A program made the translations under genes and the position numbers. Shown here in pieces: positions 28,427 through 35,415 of a stretch of 35,415 nt of DNA (position 1 is its first letter; the number at the start of each line of letters is the position of its first letter). Source of the stretch: Candidatus Nanopelagicaceae bacterium (GTDB taxonomy: Bacteria; Actinomycetota; Actinomycetes; Nanopelagicales; Nanopelagicaceae); assembly GCA_023254845.1 (NCBI GenBank), contig JALRKE010000004.1, forward strand, positions 1 to 35,415. The letters are read 5' to 3'. The notes under the pieces were generated by a model that saw only the letters and a program-made list of their open reading frames with translations, ran no database searches and was not told the DNA's origin.

Positions 28427-28974
28427 CTGACCAATCCGTAGATAGCTACAAGAGCGAAGACTGAATACAAGAGTGCGGTGAAGTAAAATTCTTGACGCGC
28501 ATAGTGCCAAGTTCCAAATAAGTTGATGGCAAACCAGAGCGACCAGGTCTCATGGAATTGGCGGACCATAATTAACTGGGTTATGGCACTTGCTACTAAA
28601 AGGAGAGAGTCAGGCCAGGATGCAGCTGCGCCAATACTTGCGAGAACCGGAGCGGCGATTAACCAGAGCGTCAGCGCTGCTAAAGCCCAGAGCGCTCGTT
28701 CCTTTGTGGTCATATAGCGAGGTTCAACGCCAGTGGGTTTCCAACCGAACCATCCCCAGATTGCCGCGGCAATGAAGACTATTTGTAGTAAAGCGCTGGC
28801 AAGTAAATCAACGTTGAAGAAGAAGAGACCGTAGAGCGAGCGACCTAAAATCCACCATGGCCAGGCCCAGCGAGTTCCGCGAGCACCTAATGTCACTGCT
28901 GTTAAAGAAGTTAGAACTGAGGCAAATTCAAGGTATGAAACTTCATATCCCCAGGCAGTAAAAAAAGTGTTCAT
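28405..28974 (-). CDS. PnuC-family vitamin transporter; thiamine specificity (PnuT-like) predicted
   Basis: 189 aa; LEFASVLTSLTAVTLGARGTRWAWPWWILGRSLYGLFFFNVDLLASALLQIVFIAAAIWGWFGW; preceded by a TPP riboswitch. Confidence 0.8.
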   Translation of the reverse strand: MNTFFTAWGYEVSYLEFASVLTSLTAVTLGARGTRWAWPWWILGRSLYGLFFFNVDLLASALLQIVFIAAAIWGWFGWKPTGVEPRYMTTKERALWALAALTLWLIAAPVLASIGAAASWPDSLLLVASAITQLIMVRQFHETWSLWFAINLFGTWHYARQEFYFTALLYSVFALVAIYGLVRWLKLRK

Positions 28975-28975
28975 C

Positions 28976-29064
28976 TATAACCCCTTTCCAATTCGCATTA
29001 CCGAACTGGTACAACGGTCGACCCGAAGGTCCTCTCAGCCAAATTTTGGCTCCCGATTGAGAAG
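28976..29064 (-). promoter_or_regulatory. TPP riboswitch (THI element)
   Basis: Minus strand CAATCGGGAGCCAAAATTTGGCTGAGAGGACCTTCGGGTCGACCGTTGTACCAGTTCGGTAATGCGAATTGGAAAGGGGTT: AGCC/GGCT stem, CTGAGA, and CAGTTCG-GTAATG-CGAATTG stem-loop (7 bp). Confidence 0.88.
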
Positions 29065-29080
29065 AAGATTAGCATAAGCC

Positions 29081-29413
29081 GTGCTCAAGTTTGCTTACTT
29101 TGCGATGTTGATCTTTACCTTTGTCGGCTCTATTTGGCTAGAGATTTTCCTAAAAGTTGGAGTACTAAGGAGAATCAAACGCGCGATACTAAGTATTTTG
29201 CCAGTTGCCATTATTTTTCTCATTTGGGACTACTACGCAGTCGCTCAAGGGCATTGGTGGTTTGATAAAAATCAAGTTGTTGGAATATTTGGCCCCAAGG
29301 GTGTGCCGCTCGAAGAGTTCCTATTTTTCATTGTAGTTCCGCTTGCGTCATTGCTGACTATTGAAGCCGTCAGAACTCAGAGACCACATTGGAAATTTGG
29401 TGACGAGAAGTGA
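29081..29413 (+). CDS. crtYc: Lycopene cyclase domain protein, first half
   Basis: 110 aa membrane protein; FLIWDYYAVAQGHWWFDKNQVVGIFGPKGVPLEEFLFFIVVPLASLLTIEAV (PxEE motif); GTG start. Confidence 0.88.
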   Translation: MLKFAYFAMLIFTFVGSIWLEIFLKVGVLRRIKRAILSILPVAIIFLIWDYYAVAQGHWWFDKNQVVGIFGPKGVPLEEFLFFIVVPLASLLTIEAVRTQRPHWKFGDEK

Positions 29414-29715
29414 CCTATACTGAACTTGCAATTCTCAGCGTCCTATTTGTGATTGTCGCTGATCGATATCTCCTTAAGGTTCGGTTACTTGAGAAGAAGG
29501 CATACTGGACGTCCTACTCAATAATCATCTTCTTCCAGCTACTTACAAACTGGTGGCTGACCTCTAGAAATATCCTGAGTTATAGCGAAGAAGTGATTAT
29601 TGGATGGCGAATCGCATCGGCACCGGTAGAGGATTTGTTATTTGGTTTCTCAATGGTCACCCTGACTATGTCTCTCTGGATTTTCTGGGGGCGCAAAGGG
29701 ATACAGCGCTATTAG
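29410..29715 (+). CDS. crtYd: Lycopene cyclase domain protein, second half
   Basis: 101 aa membrane protein; IIGWRIASAPVEDLLFGFSMVTLTMSLWIF (PVED motif); GTGA overlap with crtYc. Confidence 0.87.
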   Translation: MTYTELAILSVLFVIVADRYLLKVRLLEKKAYWTSYSIIIFFQLLTNWWLTSRNILSYSEEVIIGWRIASAPVEDLLFGFSMVTLTMSLWIFWGRKGIQRY

Positions 29716-30620
29716 CGGGCTCTGATTGCTCTGACCCAGGCCGGTAGAGCAACACTTAATCTTCTTAGCGTGGAAGTCTTTGCTCGATACTTGAAGACCT
29801 CATAGTTGATTTTCTCCACCTCATCAACAATTCCACAGTAAAGCTCACTCGCTGCTTGGATACACGGCCGTGATGCAGCAGATAGCAGCGCAATTCCTTG
29901 ATCGGACTCACGCTTAAGCCTTCGAACTCGGTCAATCTGGAACTTCAATGCAGCGATAATCTGCGGAGTAAGTATCCTGCGTTCTAACATGGCGCGGTCG
30001 ACGCCAAATTCGGCTAACTCACGCCCGGGGAGATAGATACGGCCTCGGTCGAGATCCTCATTAACATCCCTAATGAAGTTTGCTAACTGGAAGGCAATGC
30101 CTAACTTTTCTGCAGCTACTTTCGCCGCCTCCATTTGACCCGGGAGAGTGCCAAGGATGGGGACCATTTGTAGTCCGATTACCGCAGCTGATCCATAGAC
30201 ATATTCCATCAGATCCTCAAAAGTTTCATATTCAGTCTTATCAAGATCCATGGCCATAGAGTGCAAGAAAGCCTCAAAGTAGGAAATTGGGATATTAAAT
30301 CTATTTACGGTATCAACTAAGGCTCTGCCGATGTGATCATCACTTCTTCCGGCCTTGATATCTCGAAGTAATTGAAAGCTCCAAAGTTCTAACTCTTCAC
30401 GCTTCTCCTGAGGGGATAGTTTTGAATCTAAATCATCAACAATTTCGTCCGCGTATCTCGCAAAGCCATAGAGAGCGTGAACAAAGGGCCGTTTACTCTT
30501 GGGAAGTAACTGGGTTGCTAGGAAGTAGGTCTTTCCATGTTGCGAATTAAGTCGCTTGCACTCCAAGTAAGATTGACGCAGGTTTTCATCTTTTATACCT
30601 GCCGCTTCTAACTCATCCAT
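29712..30620 (-). CDS. crtB: Phytoene synthase
   Basis: YGFARYADEIVDDLDS, YGSAAVIGLQMVPIL, LGIAFQLANFIRDVNEDLDRGRIYLP. Confidence 0.93.
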   Translation of the reverse strand: MDELEAAGIKDENLRQSYLECKRLNSQHGKTYFLATQLLPKSKRPFVHALYGFARYADEIVDDLDSKLSPQEKREELELWSFQLLRDIKAGRSDDHIGRALVDTVNRFNIPISYFEAFLHSMAMDLDKTEYETFEDLMEYVYGSAAVIGLQMVPILGTLPGQMEAAKVAAEKLGIAFQLANFIRDVNEDLDRGRIYLPGRELAEFGVDRAMLERRILTPQIIAALKFQIDRVRRLKRESDQGIALLSAASRPCIQAASELYCGIVDEVEKINYEVFKYRAKTSTLRRLSVALPAWVRAIRAR

Positions 30621-32091
30621 TTCCAGTTATTCGCTCTGCAGCTAACTTTCCAGAGATTAATACCATCGGAACGCCAACACCAGGCTGAGTTCCACTTCCA
30701 GCGAAGACCACGTTCTCAAATCCTTTAGCCATATTGCCCGGCCTAAATGGACCAGTTTGGAAGAAAGTGTGTGCACTTGCAAAAGGCGCACCCATTTCAT
30801 GTCCCATTGCCTGCCACTCAAGCGGTGTGGTCAGATGCTCAACTTCAATGGAATCGCTAAAACCGGTATATCCGCGTGACTCCATCACACGAACCATCTC
30901 ATCACGATAACGAGCCGCCTCATGCTTCCAATCAATATCAGCGCTTAGATTTGGAGTAGGGAAGAGGATGTAATAGCTCTCTTTTCCTTTTGGTGCGAGC
31001 TCTGGATCATCATGAGATGGAACCGTCACCAGCAAGCTTGGATCAGTCATTAGCCGCTTTTCATCAATTAGCTCTTCGAATACGCCATCCCAGGAGTTAC
31101 CGAAATGAATATTGTGGTGTGCGATGTGGTCATATCGCTTCTTTGAGCCAGCAAGAAGAACTGCGCAAGAAGGGGAGTAATTCAATCGTTTAACTCGTCG
31201 CGGCGTCTTATTGAGGAGTTCTCGATATGCAACTGGAAGATCCGGGCTCAAAATGATGGCATCGCACGGATAGCGGGAGCCATCCTGGGTGATTGCAGCA
31301 GTAACGCGTCCGCCACTCTTTTCGAGTTCTGTTACCTTCGAGTCGTAGTGAATCTTGACTCCATGTTTGGTTGCGGCTCCGGCAAGGGCTCGAGGTAGCG
31401 CATGCATTCCGCCCTTGGGAAAGAAGACGCCATTTACCGAATCCATATATGCAATCACGGCATAAATTGCAAGAGCTTGCTGTGGGGATACCCCGGCATA
31501 CATCGCTTGAAATGAGTAGACCCGTTGAGTTCTCGGGTCCTTTAGAAATTGCGAAACTTTAGGTGCGAGTTTGCGGAACCCACCAATTGCAATCAATCGA
31601 GCGAGATTGGGAGTGAGGAGATTAAATGGAGTGTCAATATTCTTATCGATAAAATCATTCATCTCATACTTATAAAGCTTGGTTACAAAGTCAACATATC
31701 TTCGATAGCCAGCAGCTTCATCGCCACCGATGACTTGGGCAATCTCATCTTCCATCTTGGATGTATCAGCGTGCACGTTGAGGATGCTGCCATCTGAATA
31801 GAAAGCCCGATACAAGGGCGAAAGCGGCATTAATTCAAGCCAATCTTCCAAACTTTCTCCCACACAATTAAGCGCATCTTCGATGAGTGAAGGCATAGTT
31901 AGAACAGTTGGACCGGTATCGAATGAATACCCCTCTTTCTTCAATAATCCATTGCGGCCACCGGGAACCGACTCACGTTCTAAAATTGTTACTTCATGTC
32001 CGGAGCCAGCCAATCGCAGCGCAGCGCTCAGCCCAGAGAGTCCAGCGCCAACAATTACAACTCGATCGCGCTTGCCTTTGACTCTACGCAT
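30613..32091 (-). CDS. crtI: Phytoene desaturase
   Basis: VVIVGAGLSGLSAALRLAGSGHEVTILERESVPGGRNG; FAGSGTQPGVGVPMVLISGKLAAERI. Confidence 0.93.
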   Translation of the reverse strand: MRRVKGKRDRVVIVGAGLSGLSAALRLAGSGHEVTILERESVPGGRNGLLKKEGYSFDTGPTVLTMPSLIEDALNCVGESLEDWLELMPLSPLYRAFYSDGSILNVHADTSKMEDEIAQVIGGDEAAGYRRYVDFVTKLYKYEMNDFIDKNIDTPFNLLTPNLARLIAIGGFRKLAPKVSQFLKDPRTQRVYSFQAMYAGVSPQQALAIYAVIAYMDSVNGVFFPKGGMHALPRALAGAATKHGVKIHYDSKVTELEKSGGRVTAAITQDGSRYPCDAIILSPDLPVAYRELLNKTPRRVKRLNYSPSCAVLLAGSKKRYDHIAHHNIHFGNSWDGVFEELIDEKRLMTDPSLLVTVPSHDDPELAPKGKESYYILFPTPNLSADIDWKHEAARYRDEMVRVMESRGYTGFSDSIEVEHLTTPLEWQAMGHEMGAPFASAHTFFQTGPFRPGNMAKGFENVVFAGSGTQPGVGVPMVLISGKLAAERITGNG

Positions 32092-32098
32092 CTAAAGT

Positions 32099-33163
32099 TC
32101 AACTCTTTCTTTTAGTAGCGGCAAGGGCCATCTCTTCAAGGCTCTTTGCCACGTTGATATCCAACTCTGGATGCTCGAGGGCAGAGAGAGCTTGATTCAA
32201 CAACCGTTGAATCAACTCTTCACATTCCGCGAGCGCACCCGAATCCTCTATCAATCGTTGGATTTCTGCGACTTGAATTGCGTTGAGAGTTGAATCACCG
32301 AGAGCGCGTTCTATTTTCGCCCGAACGCTCGAATCCGAGCGCTCTGAGGTCATGGCTATCAAGACAGTTCGCTTACCCTCGCGAATGTCATCGCCAGAAG
32401 GCTTTCCAGTCACTTTGGAATCACCAAAGACTCCAAGGATGTCATCGCGAAGTTGGAAAGCTTCGCCCAAAGGAAGGCCAAAGTCGGAGAGAGATTGTTG
32501 TAGCGATTCGCTCGCTCCAGCGAGAGCTGCTCCGAAACGAAGCGGGCGTTCAATCGAATATCTTCCAGATTTGTAGCGAGCAATCTTCCTGGAGCGATCT
32601 AAATCTGATTTCCCTAACGCTCCCTCTAATACATCTAAGTATTGGCCAGCCATCAACTCGGCCCGCATCTCATGAAAAATCGGAATAGCTCGCTTTACTT
32701 GGAGTTCTGTGATTCCAGATTCACTAATCATCTGATCACTCCATGCCAGCGCCAAATCGCCAAAGAGTATGGCGGCAGCAAGGCCAAATTTTTCGGGACT
32801 TCCAGAGTAGGCGCTCTGGCTATGGAGCGCTTCAAATCTCTTATGTAGCGCGGGTTTACTCCGGCGCGAGTCAGAACCGTCCATAACATCATCGTGAATC
32901 AACGCGCAGACATGCACTAGCTCTAAAGCCGAACAGGCTCTGAGAACTTGTTGCGAAGGTGTCGCGCCAGCTGCAAGATGTCCAAGATAGGCAAAAATAG
33001 GTCGGAATCTCTTTCCACCATCTAAGACGTACTCGGATAGCGCTTCGGCTACTGGATTTAGATGAGTATCAATGGCCTTAAGTTCGGATGCTCGACTACG
33101 GGTAAATGAATCTAGTTCGGCATCAATAGCGCTACGAATCTCTGAGATTCCCGGCAAAACCAC
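32099..33163 (-). CDS. crtE: Polyprenyl (geranylgeranyl) diphosphate synthase
   Basis: GGKRFRP, LIHDDVMDGSDSRR (first Asp-rich motif), FQLRDDILGVFGD (second); GTG start. Confidence 0.92.
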   Translation of the reverse strand: MVLPGISEIRSAIDAELDSFTRSRASELKAIDTHLNPVAEALSEYVLDGGKRFRPIFAYLGHLAAGATPSQQVLRACSALELVHVCALIHDDVMDGSDSRRSKPALHKRFEALHSQSAYSGSPEKFGLAAAILFGDLALAWSDQMISESGITELQVKRAIPIFHEMRAELMAGQYLDVLEGALGKSDLDRSRKIARYKSGRYSIERPLRFGAALAGASESLQQSLSDFGLPLGEAFQLRDDILGVFGDSKVTGKPSGDDIREGKRTVLIAMTSERSDSSVRAKIERALGDSTLNAIQVAEIQRLIEDSGALAECEELIQRLLNQALSALEHPELDINVAKSLEEMALAATKRKS

Positions 33164-33169
33164 AGCGCA

Positions 33170-33179
33170 ACGGTACCCT
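33170..33179. promoter_or_regulatory. Overlapping divergent -10 boxes for crtE (TACCGT, minus) and metF (TACCCT, plus)
   Basis: ACGGTACCCT; boxes share TA 33174-33175, 6 nt from GTG 33163 (minus) and 8 nt from ATG 33188 (plus). Confidence 0.55.
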
Positions 33180-33187
33180 CAACCCGT

Positions 33188-34033
33188 ATGCCGAGCACTC
33201 CATCTTTCTCAGTCGAATTCTTTCCGCCAAAAGATATGGCAGGAGAAGCGCGCCTCTGGGCATCCTTAGATGCGCTCGCTCCATATAAGCCTGACTTTGT
33301 CTCGGTTACTTATGGAGCTGGCGGAAGTACTAGGGATCGCACGATAAGAATCACTAGCGAGATAACAAAGCGCACAGGGCTTCCAACGGTCGCACATCTA
33401 ACTTGCGTTGGTTCGACTGAAGACGAATTACGGGAGACTTTGAAAAATTATCGAAGCGCAGGAATAACCTCAGTACTTGCGCTGCGAGGAGACCCCGAAG
33501 GTGGACCTGCATCTAATTGGCAGAGCACAGCCGGAGGATTCGATCATGCTGACCAACTTGTATCACTTGCTCGAGAATTAGGTTTCGAAGTCGGCGTTGC
33601 TGCATTCCCAGATAAACATCCAGCATCAAGGGACCTCAATCAAGATGTCAAAGTGCTACTTGAGAAAGAGCGACGAGGAGCAACCTTTGCCACAACACAA
33701 TTCTTCTTTGGCGTCGAAAAGTACTTAGAGCTAAAAGAGCGACTTCGAGTGAGTAACTCAAAACTTCCACTGATTGCTGGAATTCTTCCAATAACAAATG
33801 TCAAACAATTAGAGCGGATGGCGCTCTTGAGCGGAACTCCAATCCCGCACGCAATCAAAGCTCGAATAAGCTCACTCGAATCAACTCCTGAATTAGTTAG
33901 AGCGGAAGGTGTGGCAATTGCCGCCGAGCTAGCTCAAGATTTGATTGCCACAGGAACTCCTGGGATTCACTTCTACACCATGAATTCTGCTGAGTCGACA
34001 ATCGAAATTGTAAAACGCGTAGGCATTCGATAA
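33188..34033 (+). CDS. metF: Methylenetetrahydrofolate reductase family protein
   Basis: FSVEFFPPKD, FVSVTYGAGGSTRDRTI, VLALRGDPE, GIHFYTMN. Confidence 0.9.
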   Translation: MPSTPSFSVEFFPPKDMAGEARLWASLDALAPYKPDFVSVTYGAGGSTRDRTIRITSEITKRTGLPTVAHLTCVGSTEDELRETLKNYRSAGITSVLALRGDPEGGPASNWQSTAGGFDHADQLVSLARELGFEVGVAAFPDKHPASRDLNQDVKVLLEKERRGATFATTQFFFGVEKYLELKERLRVSNSKLPLIAGILPITNVKQLERMALLSGTPIPHAIKARISSLESTPELVRAEGVAIAAELAQDLIATGTPGIHFYTMNSAESTIEIVKRVGIR

Positions 34034-34041
34034 TCAAGAAA

Positions 34042-34683
34042 ATGAGTAGAGGGATGAGCAAAGAAGAGTTATTCTCGAATTGGAGCACGCTTCATGGTGG
34101 CGCCGAAGTTAAGGGAATCGTGCGCGCTTGGCTGACCATTAGTTTTTATATCACCCGACCAATAATTATCTTGAGGCTTTCACCAAATTCATTGTCGCTT
34201 CTCTCTATTTTCGCTGCAGCTGGATTTCTACTTGCGCTAGAGAGTCATTGGGCAATTACGCTGTTGGTGCTCTCACTTTTATTGGATGGGATAGATGGAA
34301 CCGTTGCAATTGCGACTGGGAAGAGCTCAAAATTTGGAGCCCTGGTCGATAGCGTTGCAGATCGATTAGTAGAAGGGTTATGGGCAATGGCGCTCTATCT
34401 TTTGGGCGCTCCTTGGCAGGTAGTGATAACAGCCTGGTTAGCAGCTTTCGTTCAAGAGTACTTACGAGCGCGCGTTGGCGGACTTGGCGTTAATCAAGTT
34501 CTCTTCGTAACCTGGTGTGAACGGCCCGTTCGAGCCACTCTGATTTTTATTCCGCTGATAGGAAGGCTCTTTGGTTTTGACTTATTCGAGTTGGCCGCTT
34601 GGATCTGGGCAATAATGCAGCTAACAAGCGCGCTTACGCTATTTAACTTGCTTCGATTGCAGCTGCAACAATCTCAGCGCTAA
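34042..34683 (+). CDS. CDP-alcohol phosphatidyltransferase family membrane protein
   Basis: LLLDGIDGTVAIATGKSSKFGALVDSVADR matches DxxDGxxA(R)x8GxxxDxxxD with Ile in place of Arg; multiple TM segments. Confidence 0.78.
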   Translation: MSRGMSKEELFSNWSTLHGGAEVKGIVRAWLTISFYITRPIIILRLSPNSLSLLSIFAAAGFLLALESHWAITLLVLSLLLDGIDGTVAIATGKSSKFGALVDSVADRLVEGLWAMALYLLGAPWQVVITAWLAAFVQEYLRARVGGLGVNQVLFVTWCERPVRATLIFIPLIGRLFGFDLFELAAWIWAIMQLTSALTLFNLLRLQLQQSQR

Positions 34684-35415
34684 GTGCGACCAACGGCAAG
34701 CCCCCACCGGGGTGAGCAGAGCCGCCAACGCAATAGAGATTTTCAATCGGGGAGCGATTACGTGCTCTTAAGAATGCCGAGCGCATTCCATTACTTGAAG
34801 TTCCATAGATGGAACCACCGGGTGCCCGATAATCACGTTCTAGATCCGCTGGAGTTCTAATCTCCATCTTTAATATTCGATCTCTTACATGAATTCCCTT
34901 GCGCTCCATTTGGGAGATGATGTGATTGGCATATTCCTCTTTAAATCCCGCGTGATTCCAATCTGTGCCTAATCCTGGTTCATGACGTGGAGCATTAATA
35001 AGGACAAACCACGCTTCGTGATCAGGCAAAGGCACCATGGTTTGGTCTTGCGGATTGCAGATATAGATTGCAGGGTCTTTCGGTGGCTCCTTGCGCTTAA
35101 AGATTGCATCAAACTCATCATCGTAGTTCTCCGGAAAGATCACCGTGTGATGCTTTAAATCACTCTTGCCTCTTAAAGACAACAGAAGTGAGAAGCCAGA
35201 GAGTGAGGGAGTAGCTCGCTTCAAGGCATTGAGCGCTTTCTCTCCCTTTGGCTCTCCTTTAACAAGCTTCCCATAAAGTTCTGAGGCATCAGTATTTGAA
35301 ATAACGAGATCACAAACAAAGCTTCTGCCGTCGGCCAAGGTAACTCCAGTAGCCCGGCCCGCCTCTGTCTTGATAGCGCTAACCTGTGAATTCAAGTGAA
35401 TCTCAACGCCGAGCT
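34643..35415 (-). CDS. CrtI/CrtN-like carotenoid desaturase or oxygenase family FAD protein (partial, runs off right edge)
   Basis: FVCDLVISNTDASELYGKL; RTPADLERDYRAPGGSIYGTSSNGMRSAFLRARNRSPIENLYCVGGSAHPGGGLPLVALSAEIVA; frame open to window end. Confidence 0.85.
   Translation of the reverse strand, partial: LGVEIHLNSQVSAIKTEAGRATGVTLADGRSFVCDLVISNTDASELYGKLVKGEPKGEKALNALKRATPSLSGFSLLLSLRGKSDLKHHTVIFPENYDDEFDAIFKRKEPPKDPAIYICNPQDQTMVPLPDHEAWFVLINAPRHEPGLGTDWNHAGFKEEYANHIISQMERKGIHVRDRILKMEIRTPADLERDYRAPGGSIYGTSSNGMRSAFLRARNRSPIENLYCVGGSAHPGGGLPLVALSAEIVAAAIEAS

Noticed and set aside
32290-32688. 132-aa plus-strand ORF within crtE
   Set aside because: Antisense to a conserved prenyltransferase; no motif or promoter support.
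1-35415. CRISPR arrays, phage modules, transposons, toxin-antitoxin or other defence islands, tRNA/rRNA genes
   Set aside because: Looked for repeats, integrase/transposase motifs and structured RNA gaps; nearly all DNA is assigned to conserved housekeeping or metabolic genes and none were found.

Overview
The window is almost entirely coding chromosomal DNA of moderate GC. Gene content and synteny (sepH, class II aroG next to a PASTA kinase, crtE next to metF, DUF7455 next to a topoisomerase IV B gene) suggest a genome-streamlined actinobacterium, possibly freshwater acI/Nanopelagicales-like; the lineage is inference. I see no CRISPR array, prophage, transposon, rRNA or tRNA. Main content, left to right: DUF7455 (partial), convergent parE/parC, psuK-psuG, an alkaline-phosphatase-like gene, sepH, MFS, an inositol monophosphatase, rplS-lepB-rnhB-yraN-yifB-dprA-era, EamA, divergent glgA/glgC, an FeS-type photolyase with an apparent frameshift, a PPi-type phosphofructokinase, class II DAHP synthase, ogt, a six-gene minus-strand operon (pnuC/pnuT-like, P-loop kinase, PASTA kinase, nfo, EamA, threonine aldolase) behind a TPP riboswitch, then a carotenoid locus (crtYcYd, crtB, crtI, crtE, metF, CDP-alcohol phosphatidyltransferase, second CrtI-like gene, partial). 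Strongest observations: (1) a TPP riboswitch in front of a PnuC-family transporter translationally overlapped with an uncharacterised uridine-kinase-like P-loop kinase, a candidate thiamine or precursor uptake/phosphorylation unit; (2) recurring TANNNT boxes 5-8 nt upstream of start codons with no Shine-Dalgarno, implying pervasive leaderless transcription; (3) two divergent pairs whose -10 boxes share their central TA (ANNNTANNNT); (4) four of seven convergent gene pairs with exactly 4-nt stop-codon overlaps; (5) a topoisomerase IV A subunit that ends exactly before the C-terminal pinwheel domain; (6) a photolyase frameshift that looks like loss of one CT unit.
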